A stretch of DNA of 64,000 nt from Diphasiastrum complanatum (Eukaryota; Streptophyta; Lycopodiopsida; Lycopodiales; Lycopodiaceae): contig CM055110.1 of NCBI GenBank assembly GCA_029204225.1, positions 35,875,239-35,939,238 of the forward strand, read 5' to 3'. The notes below the pieces were generated by a model, which worked only from the letters and a program-made list of their open reading frames with translations, did no database searches and was not told the DNA's origin. Of the stretch, positions 34,785-46,538 are shown piece by piece. Within the stretch, counting starts at the first letter, position 1, and each line of letters starts with the position of its first letter. The translations under genes and the position numbers were made by a program.

Positions 34785-34935
34785 ATCCCAAATATTTGCT
34801 TGCGGGCTAATCATTACTAGTTCACATTAATAAATAATTTTATTGAATTAATAAAGCTATGTAAACATAAGCTCTATATGGATCTACCTACTTTACTACA
34901 CATAATTTTTTGCATTTGAAAACAACAAACCAAAA
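34785..34935. repeat. Inverted dispersed repeat, copy 2
   Basis: Inverted partner of 26,733-26,875; see that entry. Confidence 0.65.
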
Positions 34936-35149
34936 ACTTAGCGCATTTTGCTAAGGACGTAAGAGTGTTCAAGCTCGCAGGCTTGAGAGAGCGCTAACTA
35001 TTCAATACTTGATCTGATTATATAATATGGAAATATGAATATCTATTTATACTTAAGCAAATGTAGCAACATCCAATAGTAGGACAACTAATCTGGTTAG
35101 GACTTATCAGAAATTGCTTGCTGATGAATTAATGCAAGACGGTGGCTTT

Positions 35150-35479
35150 GATCTTAAACAGTCTGTCTGCAGAAATGAACGTAAAATGTAACTCTGCAAA
35201 AATGAACGTAAACTGTTATCCAAAAAATACGAATAATGTGAAAAATACGAAGGTCTTCGCCAATGTCATTTCCTTAACATTTGAGGCATCTGGCATTTTG
35301 CGAAAAAGCCGAAGTGAGAGAATTTCGAAAGGCGAAAATCCTGAAAATGCTGACACTGTGAGCTGTTTCTGAGTAGTTATGCAAACTGTGTAGAAACATG
35401 AAGAAATCTGCAGGTCTGGATAAAAGTTGGATGAAGATTAAAATGTCGATTAGTCGATTAGTAGGAGAATAATCCAACA
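35150..35479 (-). repeat. 3' LTR (partial) of minus-strand Copia
   Basis: The right edge is CA at 35,479 on the plus strand, so the LTR begins TGTTGGATTATTCTCC on the minus strand, directly preceded by a purine tract (TAGGGAGAG). It carries, inverted, the CTTCGGCTTTTTCGC block seen at 3.2 and 50.3 kb. The left limit is not determined, and it may extend to about 34,965. Confidence 0.55.
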
Positions 35480-35520
35480 CTCTCCCTAAATTTGAATCCA
35501 TGAATGCCTTGACCTTTAAA

Positions 35521-38500
35521 ATTAGTTATGCACAAAACTTTCTGTGTGCATCCAAGCTTAATGCTTTGGTAAAAATATCTGCTATCATATCTTGTGTTTG
35601 ACAATATTGCAATCTGATCTCTTTGTCGAGAACTTTGCTTCTGACATAGTGATACTTGAGCTCAATGTGCTTACTCCTAGAATGAAATCTAGGGTTGGCT
35701 GACAAGGCAATGGCACTTTGATTATCACAAAATAGTAATGTCGGAGCATATTGATTCAGACTAATATCTAAAAGTAAGTTTCTCAACTGAATTGATTCCT
35801 TTGTAGCTTGTGAGACTACAATATACTCAAGATAGAGTTATCGCAAATTGCTTGTGACTGTTCCAGGAAATAGGACCATTGTTGAGGAAGAATGTGAATC
35901 CAGAAGTGGATTTACGAGTATCTACATCTCCTGCCCAACTTGCATCTGTGTAGCCAATAAATAAATTGAGTTTGTCGTTGTTGACTGCTCCATAACAAAT
36001 GCAAAAGTCCACAGTAGCTCGAGATATCTCATGACTCTGATACATGCATTCCAATGACTTATACTAGGGTTAGTCATAAACTGACTTAGGGAGCTAACTG
36101 CAAAAGCTATGTCTGGCCTGGTACAGATCATTGCGTACATAAGAGATGATAAGGATACTCATGCATTTGCTCCTTCTCTTCAATTGCTCGGAGACATTGG
36201 TCCTTTGACAACTTGGGACCTGGTTCCATTGGTGAGAGGGCTAAATTGCAATTAACCAATTATATCTGACTAACATATTGTAGATGTACCTCTGTTGAGT
36301 AATGTAGAGCAACTTCTAGTTTCTGTCTCTGTGGATTTGAATACCAAGGCAGAAATGAGCTTCGCCCAGATTGGTTATGTCGAATTTGGAAGATAGCATT
36401 GTCTTGCCTTCTTTTATCAGATCGATACGGTTGCCGAAGAGCGATGTGTCATCCACATATAAAGTGATAATGATAAAAGACTGCTACATTGTCTTGAAGT
36501 AAACATTCGAATCTGAAGAGCTTGGTGTGTTGTCGTGAAGTATTGATCCTTTAAAACCATGCTCGAGCAGATTGCTTCAAGCCAAAAAAACTGCTTTATG
36601 GAGTTTACACACATGATTGTGTTTATCTTCGATAATATAACCTTTGGGTTGCACCATGTAAATGTCTTCTTCGATAACTCCATTGAGATATGTTGTTTGT
36701 ACATTCATTTGATGTATTTGTTGCAGCGACAAACAATAATAAAAGTCAAATAGAAGAATGCTTGACTACTGGACTGAAGGTCTCAATGTAATCGACGTTG
36801 TATACCTGAAAAAATCCTCTGGCGACAAGTCGGGCTTTTCTTATGTCGATGCTTCCGTCTGCTTTGTATTTGACTTTAAAAATCCATTTGCAATCAACTA
36901 CGTTTCTACTAGCAAGTAATTCGACAATTGTCCATGTTTGGTTCTTGATACTAAGATGAATACTCTTTATCCATAGCTTCTTTCCAGAGATTGGAATCGG
37001 GCTACCTGAGTGCCTCTTCGACAATCGTCGGCTTTCGAACAAGGTAGGCTGCAGACTCGTCGATATACCTGATAGGTGGTCTACTAATTTTTGTTGATCT
37101 TCTAGGTGATAAAGGAAGTTGATCATTTACATCATGCTGCAGTTGAGCTATAACATCATAATCTTTGAATTCGTCATTGATATTTTGTTCGTCGAGAGTA
37201 GATGATCTCGGACCTTTAATAGGACTAGTCAACTGAGGAACCTCAAAGTTCAATATGTCAGATGAATCCAAAGAGTCGGCTATATGGGCTTTGCCTTTTC
37301 CCTTGAGGTCGATAAACTGATCTTCGATGAAGATGACATCCCGACTAGTGAATATCTCTGACTCGATAGGATCAAACGTCTTGTAGGCTTGATCTGAAAT
37401 AGTGTAGCTGATGAAGATACATTTGATACTCTGGAAGTCGAGCTTCTTCCTAAGATTATGAGGAATTTGCGCATAAGTAGTACTTCCAAAAACTCATAAG
37501 TTTGATAAAGAAGGTTTGGTACCTGTCCAAAACTTCAAATGGTGCTTTGTTTGAGAGACCCTTAGTAGGACATCTGTTCTGAATATAGATAGTTGTTGAA
37601 ACAGCTTCAGCCCACAAGGACTTCAGAAGTGTCGCATGTGATAACATGCACTTTGCCGATTCGACTAAAGTTCTGTTCTTTCTCTAAGCAAGACCATTTG
37701 ACTAAGGCAAATAGGAGGTATTGTTGCTCAATGTCGTTGTTAAGGAAGTACTCCTTGAATTCGGTGGAGATGTATTCTCCCCCATTGTGGACCTCAGTGC
37801 TTTGATTCGTCTACCAGTCTGATTTTATGCATGCTCTTTGAATTGTCTGAACTTGATGAAAGCTTATGATTTCTGCTTAATGAAGTAAACAACTGTTCTT
37901 CGAGAGAATTCGTCAATAAAAGTAATGAAATACTTTGCATCTAGCAATGAAGGAGTCTACATAGGTCCACACATATGAATGAACAACATCTAACAGACCT
38001 TCTGTTGCATGCCTATGACTCGATCTAAAGGGAATCCTAGTATGCTTTCCAAGGATGCAGCTATAGCAGACAGGGAGATCACTTTGCCAGAAGGATAGTT
38101 GAGACCAAGTGTTAGAGATTGTTTGGACATGTTCAAAACAGACGAATGATTTAAGTTTCCTAAGCAATGATGCCATAGTAATGCTTTATTGACAAGAACA
38201 GAAGTTCTCAAGGCTTGACTAGAATCAGAATAACAATGTGCCAATCTATTTAAGTATCCATGCCTCTTGCTGAGTGCAAGGATCTTCTTGATCCTATTGA
38301 TAATTCTGCATTGATCTGACTCAAACTCTACCTTATGACCTAAATCTATAATTCTACTTACTAATAATAGATTTGTAGAGAATTTGGAAACATACAAGAC
38401 TTTCAACAATAGTTTGAATTGATTATGCTGGAACCTTAATCTTACAGTACCTTCTCCTTCGATAGTGCGAGTGCTATCGTCACCAAGATGAACATACTTC

Positions 38501-38760
38501 TTTGTGTTGTAAGGTGTATATGAATGAAAAATCTCACAGTGATTGGTCATATGTTGAGTAGCTCCAAAATCCAAAAACCACGAATCGTCCGAATTCACAT
38601 ATTTGTCTTTGACCAAGAAAGCACCTTCGTCCATTTCAACTTCAGGAGATGCTCTAGCTATATTTGCTTGTTGATCATGTTGCTTAGCTGCATTCTTCGC
38701 TTTGAGAATTCGGCAATCCTGGATCTCATCAGTGTGCTCCGCGTTTGTGCTGGTTGTCAT
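35521..38760 (-). pseudogene. Decayed Copia polyprotein (protease to RNase H)
   Basis: From right to left: protease region with WFLDFGATQHMT (38,5xx; the usual Asp-Ser-Gly is Asp-Phe-Gly), GAG-pre-integrase (LWHHCLGNLNHSS), integrase zinc cluster and core pieces in several frames (37.5-38.2 kb), linker with FIDLKGKGKAHI, RT start NVVDCKWIFKVKYKADGSID (36.8-36.9 kb), RT end [20 protein letters not shown] (36.1 kb), and RNase H with [19 protein letters not shown] and LLFCDNQSAIALSANPRFHS and IADIFTKAL (35.55 kb). Domain order is intact, but at least eight frame breaks are present. Gag is missing beyond a short tail at 38,760. 3' LTR at 35,479. Confidence 0.8.
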
Positions 38761-38779
38761 TTTGCTGACATGTGCTATG

Positions 38780-39638
38780 TTGCTTCAGTAGTCAACGAAG
38801 GTTGTTCATGTTCATCTCCTACTTCTCCTTCCGCGTAATTTGGACCTTGTGCAACTCAAACGCTAACTTGTGGCATTTCAGAATCCACGGCTGTTGGAAT
38901 TGTGTTATCAACAACATGTTCCTCCATGGTAGCAGAGTCTCTCAACTGTTGGTCTTTCTCTTGTTGAACCTATTGTGATTGATTAGAATCCAACAATTGG
39001 GAAGGCATGGCTTCCATCAAATTCATTTGTGAGTTGGTTTGATCCCCAGGCTTCAACAATGGGCTCTACAGGGCTCGAATTTCGTTTGCATTAAGCACAC
39101 CTGCATGTAAACAAATCACTCCAATATGGAAACCCAACTTGAAGTACTGGCCAGCTTCAACTACTTTTTGAAAGGCTTTGAAGACAATCCCTACAAAGTC
39201 AATCAATTTGCCCACATTAGCTTTCAAGATATAGCCCATGTTTGTATTTGACATTGTAAATTCTTGCTCCAACAGAAATATCATGCCCAGTAGAAACTTC
39301 GTGAATGCTTAAGATCTTTATCAATAATAGAGGATATCTTGTATCCTCTCTTTTCCAACACCCGTGTCTCATATGTGGATGATTTTTTTGTGACTAGCAT
39401 CGTTGGGTACTCCCATTGCTTTGGCATAGAAAGCCTCCGTCACCACAATTAAGCTATCTCGGATCTTGTTGACAACTATTTCCGGTGTTCCTTTCCGAAT
39501 TTCACATATGAGTTCCAGGCACACATCATGAAATAGGACAGATGGATCAAAACTCAGTAGGTGCTCCACTCGGCAGTGTTGTGCATAAAAGCCTAGGCAA
39601 ACCCTTCGCTTGAACATGATTTCTTCCTTTGAGGACAT
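38780..39638 (-). other. Unrecognised ORF, decayed
   Basis: Opens at an ATG at 39,638 (MSSKEEIMFKRRVCLGFYAQ), 89 residues to a stop, then continues after shifts as MIFLLEQEFTMSNTNMGYIL...KANVGKLIDFVGIVFKAFQK (39,066-39,284), and then as an acidic, glutamine-rich tail (about 38,800-39,050) that runs to the Copia fragment. The helical, cysteine-containing body with an acidic tail is reminiscent of gag-like proteins of plant retroelements, but I cannot place it. At least three stops or shifts. Confidence 0.3.
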
Positions 39639-39799
39639 GGTGATTTAAAAAAGAAACAGAAATTGATGTCGCAAAGGTTGAGCACACGAAAGCTTGAAAA
39701 TGAGAAGCAAGCAGACTAGGACGAAAGCAAAAGTGTATGTAGTTCATATTCCCTCTGGCTATGGAAAGGTGCTTGGTTTTCCTCGTGTCTATTAGCATT

Positions 39800-41780
39800 G
39801 CGCCTGCCCAGATGTGTTTTTGTAGTTTTCAACATGAGGCATTGTTCAGGATGCTACCTATTGTGCGTGGGCCCAAATGTGGGCTGTTTGATGCTGCTAA
39901 ATTTTTTATGGACTGTGTGGCTAAGTGAAATTGCACTCCTATGCCTCTATTCCCATTAATACTCCTATGCCTCCCATTAATACATAACAACCACACCACC
40001 ACTATATTAATAATGACTAAAGTTTCAAATGCTCTTATGTTATGCCAAATTTAGCTTATGATAAATTAAAAACTAAAATGTGTTTATAATAAAGTTTACA
40101 ATGAATCTAAAAATATAATGTTTTCAAGTAATAGATAGTATTTGATTTAAATTTTATTTTTATTTTTATCACAATAATCATATGGTCTTGTTTAGTTGTA
40201 TTGTTATTATAAATTTAACATAGCAATAAACAAGATACTTAAATTTTACTATTGTAATACTATTTTTTTGAGCTCTCCAACTAAATTGTACATATGAAAA
40301 AAATGCATTGCAAATATTTCATCAAAATTTAGGCATTCTATGAAGGATCTAACGTTGATAGAAGTTCAAAATTGAGCATATTTGTTTTGAGCCTATTATG
40401 GGTTGATTTTTAAGGACATGCTCTCGAGACCTCAAACCAGCAATCGTGTTAGACCCCTTTTTTTATCATATGCACAAAGATACGATGATCTAGCTTTATA
40501 TTGCTTCAGATTTTTGTACATGATGCCCTTCTTTTGAAAATAAGTTGGTACATTTCAAACAAGTGCAATTGGAATTTCTAGCTATGTGACATGAGGACTT
40601 GTTTGAGATTTTGCTGCTTAGAATCTATAGGGTGGTTTTCTTTGTTCTCCATGTTCTTTTGCAAAAGTTGATATGATAGTTCAAGCTTTTGGTGTGCTGT
40701 ACGTACAGGCTATTGAAAATGTAAACTTGTAGATTGGCAGTAGACATGTCATTGCTAGCGTCTCAAGATGCCACAAATATCATTTATAAAAAAAATGTAA
40801 TGCTAAAGCTCACAAGTTTCAGGTTAGGGTTTATGGGAAATGAAGATTACAAAATGTGCTTTGGGGTATAATCCCAAGCCATCAATATCCCAAACCCCCC
40901 AAATTTCATAGCCATATATTGTAAAAAACAAAAAAGAACCACAATTTTCATCACACAAGTGAACAGTAAAATCCCTGACAAAGATTGTATTAACTAATTT
41001 GTAGTATTAATGGAATAGTTTGTGGAAATATTTTCAGGATTGTGATGGATTGAAGTAGACATTAATTGATATTGAGCTCTCTGTCACTCTATAAAACATA
41101 GAACATGGACACCTTCAATTCATATGCTAATTGATTTTTTTTGAGTTCACCTAAAACACTTTGATTCAACAGCCCATGCACTATCTTTGGCAAAACGCCG
41201 AGCAATATCCAACATCCATAGATCTTGAACGACAAGTACGAATGGCCTCTTACTTTTCTCCTCATGTTCGGGGTTATATGGGTGATAGTAGATGACCTAT
41301 TACAGGAGCTTCTGTTAAAGACATGAGTCAACTTAATATATCACAATGCTAGATGATGTTACACGTGACTACTTTAGATTACTAATCACAATACCTTCCC
41401 ACTATCTTGCAGTTGTTGAGCCTCCAAGTTCAAGCTCCTCTAGTCATCCGAGCTAAAGGCATCTGTCCCATGCGTAAATTACCTTTCGTTTTCAGCTTGA
41501 ATGACAATTGGGATATCTCCTTTGGGATGAGAAAAAATCTAAAGCATGCTTGATCTGCCTCGCTAAGTTATGCTTTCAAGAAGGGTGCCCGATGGATGGA
41601 TGCATTGGATAGTTGAGATGCTTCATTGTATGTAGGGTAGATCAATCTCACACTCATGCACCACAAGGGGATGTGGATGCAAATATAATATATCCTCTTC
41701 TGAGCCAGGGTGATGGTACTCATGCACAACATACATTTGGATACGTGTCATGTCTTTGTATTTACTGGGATATTAACTCT
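39800..41780. other. AT-rich stretch without genes
   Basis: No coding sequence, LTR edge or repeat partner recognised. 40,000-40,330 is particularly AT-rich. Confidence 0.35.
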
Positions 41781-41783
41781 TAC

Positions 41784-42371
41784 TCAAAAAGGACATCCCA
41801 CTCTACAACTCCTACGCGGCAGGATGTGTGAAACTTGTGTGGTAGATCTTCTCTTTCCTATGTGGCAGATGTATTCCTTCACATGACATCTACTCTTTCC
41901 AAAAAACGAAGACTGTATACAAACTAGCATCACTCGATGCTCAACAATTATTTCTTCTATCTTTTCTTGAATTTCTTCCACAGGTAGAAAGCATTGATGT
42001 GTGAACGGAACATGTTCATAGCCAACTGGATTTGCAATCACACATTGGCAAATTGAACATGCATTGTAGCTGGCCTTGATAAATGAATCCGCAATTCCAT
42101 ATTTTCTAAGACCGATGACCCAATGTGATTTTATTGCTTCAGTGTTTTGAGTTAAATTATTGTGTTTCCCAGACACCATGTCAACATGACAATCGCAAAA
42201 CAACTCGTGCCATTGTTCTACATGTGGAATGAGTAGGGACATTTTAGACTTGAAACAAATTTCCTCTCTCCTAGGGTACATGGTTTGTAGACACATTTTC
42301 ATTTGCATTTCTTTCTCATACCAATTCGGATGCTTATTCAATTCCCTTGGCTTCTTGGTCTCGTCTTGCAT
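41784..42371 (-). other. ORF with integrase-type HHCC zinc-binding pattern
   Basis: 195 codons from ATG at 42,371. The middle has CHVDMVSGKHNNLTQNTEAI and, 24 residues on, ACSICQ: two His, then Cys-x2-Cys with the HWV...YGI spacing characteristic of the H2C2 zinc finger in front of retroviral-type integrase cores. No catalytic core follows; the frame becomes cysteine/arginine-rich and stops. The reading frame overlaps the end of the upstream ORF (42,334-42,648), which lies in the inverted repeat. Likely part of a Gypsy-like or integrase-derived gene family; probably a relic. Confidence 0.45.
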
Positions 42372-42946
42372 CTGGCTCTTTTGTCGTAACTACCAATCCA
42401 TGTTGTTTGACTAATTTGATGAAGAAAATTACAATTTTGTCATAAACAATGGTAGTCATGAATTGTTGTTCGTATATAAATGCTCCATATGAAGTACTCG
42501 GCATGAATATTGAGACTCTGTCGTATGATGAAGCATATCTCTGGGCATACCGTTGACCAAAATATATTTTTTCGAATTTGGTCAATACCTCATTCATAGG
42601 TGGTTGTGAATATTTGACCTGATTGACCTCAAAAATGGACTCTCTCATTTCAAAAAATACAATTTGCAGCTGTTCATATAAATCGTTGAAGCATCAATTT
42701 CAAATAGTGAAAATAAATTCCAAAGTTAAACTAGGAATTTGATGTTTTGATTGTTCCAAATAACCATTGATGAACAATCATTGTTGACATTACTCAATTG
42801 AAGATTGATCACATTAGAGTCCAGTGAGCAATGTAAACCTCTACAAAGAAACTGATATAGATTGATGGCATATTATAAAATCAACTTCCTATAGAGTGTT
42901 GGCTAATTGAGAGAATGTTCCCAATCATTAGTCACATCCATACATT
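42316..42946 (-). repeat. Inverted duplication, arm A (631 bp)
   Basis: Reverse complement of 48,237-48,867 at about 95-96% identity by eye, with no large indel. On the minus strand it carries an unrecognised ORF (42,334-42,648, starts MRESIFEVNQVKYSQPPMNE) that is conserved in arm B. Confidence 0.9.
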
Positions 42947-42959
42947 ATGAGAGAAGTCA

Positions 42960-43737
42960 AATGACCAAAACGAAACCAACGACGGAAATGAAACCTTCTC
43001 TTGCCCTCCACGCTCCAAAGAGTACCAGCGAGATTATGCAAGTACCCAGAAGTACAGATATCTGATCTGATGGTATGACATCAATAGATACATTTTAGGT
43101 CATGGCTAATCTGTCGCTCTTGTAATTCCCTGATTAGTTGTAGATGCTTAATCAACCTAATCTCAAATTTACATAGAGCGACCATACTTACTGGATGATA
43201 CTTGACATGTAGATCAACAGAATACACATACAGTGTAATGAAGTAGTCTGATGCTAGTAATCAATCAAGACGAAATAAAACAACATGTCCGCCTGTGTGC
43301 GAGATGAGCTTTGTGATTAGGATCCATAGAGATCCAACTGTCCGCTAGTAAAGTGAGATGATTACTCGTGAGAGAACCGTGTTTCTTCCATGCCAACGCA
43401 CTGCGTGGATTTGCATGCAATGCTTGAAGAAATCAGAGGAAGATCAATATAGCTAATTTTTCTTGTTGTGTCTGATCTCGAATGCAAATGCGTCTGCTGT
43501 TATTCGTACGTCTGAGTTTTCTTGTTCATTTGAATTCCGCACCTTGGTTGAAACTATGTTGAATGCTGCATTGATTTTATAAACATAGATCAGTAATGCC
43601 TGACTGCATTCTGGAGGATTGTAGGAGTGATTCAGCTGGCAGTGTCTAGCGATCACATCTGAACTCCATCCGAGTCGCAAGAAGATCGTGGTTCCTTTGC
43701 AAAAGTTTCGCAATACTTCCCATCAGTGATATCAGAG
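42960..43737 (+). repeat. 5' LTR and primer site of a plus-strand Copia
   Basis: Ends CCCATCA at 43,724, one base before TGATATCAGAGT (43,726-43,737), a degraded initiator-Met primer site; the gag ATG lies 105 bases further on. The left limit is not fixed because no 3' LTR copy is present. Confidence 0.45.
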
Positions 43738-43841
43738 TAGGTCATCCTATCATATTCTGACATAGCCAAGAAGCTAGCAGATCCAGGAGGCCCAGCATTC
43801 AAACTAATAACCATCAACAAGAGAAAAGACTCCAAGAAGCA

Positions 43842-45291
43842 ATGGCTTCAATCAGCAGCATGCAGAGCAAGATCTGCACAATACTTGATTCCTCAGGGTC
43901 TAAATTTCTAGACTGAAAAGTTAAGACATATTTGATACTCAAGGGCGAAGGACTATTCCCCTAGGTGGATGGCACAGAAAAAATGCCTACGACAACAGAC
44001 AAGGAGCTACATGAATGGAAGGAGAACAATAGTAGCCTTGCTATCATCTTCCATCGAAGATAGTCTCACACTTGATCTGGCTACACTCTCCAAAGCTAAG
44101 GAGATGTGAGATGCATTACTCACCAGATTTCAGACGAAATCAATAAGTCATATCATGATGCTGGAAGATCAACTGACAAATTTGCAGTGGGATGGAAAAG
44201 ACCTCACTTCTTTCATAAGAAAGATGAAGGATCTGTTTCTGTCGCTACATAACTCTGGACCAGAGAACGTTGTGTCAGCTGAGAAGCAGCCCACGTACCT
44301 GTTGAGAGCCTTATCCAGATCATTCAAGACGACAAGGACCCTTCTAGCTAAAGATCCCGCCATGAATCTCGAAAAGGCGATTGTCAAGATTCGAGAGGAA
44401 GTCGAGGCCAGAGAACATCTTGATCACAAATATGGTTCTGACCAAGCCCTCTACGACAACAAAGAAAAATCAAAAAAGCAATTTAAGCCCAAGAGGGAGT
44501 CCAATCAGAGGCATGATCGTAACAAGCAAGCAGAGAGAACAAGCAAAGGCAATTGGAAGACCAAAGGGAGGTTGAAACAACAAGGTGCAGAAAAGAAGAC
44601 TTGTGTGAGATGCAGAAGAGACGAGCATACAGTAGATACCTACTAGCTCAATCCCAAGATTGAGTATATCCATTGTCACAAGAAGGGTCACGCAGCCATG
44701 GATTGCCACCAAAACCCGAGAAACAAGTCAGCACAAAATAGACAAGAGAACAGCAATAGTTCATCCTATGTCGAAAAGTCCGAGAGCTCAAAAATGGTCG
44801 AAGAAAGAACGAACAGAAATTGTTCGATCGCCTATATCTGTGAAGACATGTGTGCAGCATCAACATCTGACACACATGAGGTGATCCTAGATTCAGGAGC
44901 CACCTCACACTTTGTGACATCAAGACAAATCATGTCTGATTTCAGAAGTGCAGATCCCTCAAGATTCATAGTTCTTGGAGATGGATCTAGACATCAAGTG
45001 AACGGTATTGGTTCACTATGGCTCGACACCAATGATAGAATCAGACGAGTCGAAGACGTTCTGTTTGTGCCTACTCTGCAACAAGACTTGATCTCTGTAG
45101 CAAGAATAGTAGATGCAGGGATGTGTGTGACGTTTTCTGATGAAGCATACAACGTGATTGATGCCAGTGCCAGTACTCTCATTGTTCAAGGCAGAAGGAA
45201 GGGGAACCTATATAACTTCATGCTGGAAAGAATTCATATAAACTATTCTGATGTTTTATATTCAAGAAATTATAAAGAAGTAAAGGATTAA
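43842..45291 (+). pseudogene. Copia gag-protease relic
   Basis: Gag starts at ATG 43,842 (MASISSMQSKICTILDSSGS), with stops in the first 100 codons, then a long open UBN2-type part (44,155-44,646: LTSFIRKMKDLFLSLHNSG, LEKAIVKIREEVEARE). Two degraded CCHC knuckles follow (CVRCRRDEHTVDTY, last Cys lost; then IHCHKKGHAAMDC, first Cys lost). The frame 44,698-45,291 has the protease motif VILDSGATSHFVTS and the GAG-pre-integrase lead (NLYNFML). The element then ends abruptly; integrase and RT are absent. Confidence 0.75.
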
Positions 45292-45881
45292 TTAAGTAAG
45301 CGAGATATAGATTTGAGGGCCTCTGATTTTGTAAATAATGAGATACCACATTAGGATCTAGATTAAACCTCAAGATTTCCCAAAATATCCTACACTCTAT
45401 CAATTAACAGATCCAATGTAATCCATGTATCTGATTCTACTTCTAACATCACAATTGACATCCAAAACTGCGGATAACTCAGTGGTCACAAAGATATCAG
45501 TTACAATTCAATTAAATGATTTTAATTCAGGAAATTAATAATTGGTATTAAGCAATTATTTATTGGAATTTACCCTATACCATATCCACGTCTGCATGTA
45601 GGATTCCGACATGTCGGAATGCGACGACAATCTTAAAAATTAATTGCCGCCATAGTTTCTGGATCACTGGACATTCAATTTTTTTATTTTTGCCTAGGTG
45701 TCGGATTTCGACTCTTCGAAATGCGACGGGTTATAAAATTCATAAAAATTCATCAAACATCCACGTCGTAATCCCCGCAATGTGTTATTGTGCTTTCCTA
45801 ACATTGACACATGGCCAATTCCATGCACAACCGACATTTGCCACTTGGTAGTACCTTGACACATAGCAAGTGAGTATGCTG
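45292..45881. other. Spacer, start of an LTR-like region
   Basis: No coding sequence. Contains two related short blocks, GGATTCCGACATGTCGGAATGCGACG (45,601-45,626) and TCGGATTTCGACTCTTCGAAATGCGACG (45,702-45,729), both palindrome-like. Probably the distal part of the LTR described next. Confidence 0.35.
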
Positions 45882-46029
45882 ACATGTGTCACTCATACAC
45901 TGTATCGAGTGTCCCAATGAGCATGTGACACGTGTCATGTTTGACCGATCAACCCTAACATGTGTCACTCATTCATTGGACCAAGTTTTCCAATGAGCAT
46001 TTGACACATGTCATGTTGACTAGTCAACT
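45882..46029. repeat. 76-bp tandem modules in an LTR promoter
   Basis: Copy 1 is 45,882-45,957 and copy 2 is 45,958-46,029. Both start ACATGTGTCACTCAT and contain CCAATGAGCAT, then TGACACGTGTCA (perfect palindrome with a CACGTG G-box, 45,926-45,937) or TGACACATGTCA, then TTTGACCGATCAAC or GTTGACTAGTCAAC (perfect 14-bp palindrome with opposed W-box cores, 46,015-46,028). Confidence 0.85.
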
Positions 46030-46230
46030 TTTTTACTTTTTAGAAAGTCAATCCAACCACTCCTAATAATAACCCAGTACCCCATGCCAAAGCTAGGCAT
46101 GACTCTTTGAGGTCCAATGTCAACTAAATATAGTTTATTTACAAATTACTTACAAAGGTCACCACAAGGCAGTGAATTAGCCATTTCGGTAATTACAATT
46201 ATTACAAAATGTACTTTGGTCACTGAAAAC

Positions 46231-46237
46231 TATAAAT
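46231..46237 (+). promoter_or_regulatory. TATA box of a plus-strand LTR
   Basis: TATAAAT in ACTATAAATAATC, about 200 bases after the tandem modules and 300 bases before a Gypsy-type gag. Position fits the core promoter of the 5' LTR driving that gag. Confidence 0.5.
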
Positions 46238-46538
46238 AATCAGGGTAGAGAGTATAGGCTCTAACATGTGTGTACTTGAAAGGTGTTCCAACAATCAAAT
46301 TGAGGTAATTGTCGGAGTGTTTACAAGCTTAAAGTGTGCCAAAGTGAGTCAAATGGTTGACAAGGGTCTTGAATTGAGTTTGTTGGTGATGCTTGCTTGA
46401 TAAGTAAAAGAAAAACTTTGACCAAGACAAGAGACAACGTAAACTTTACAAACTTGATAATTGTGTTATTGGTAACCAAGAAAGTTTTGTGGTACACGAG
46501 CAAATAACAAGTCAAGAGATGTGACACAAGAGGTTGGA

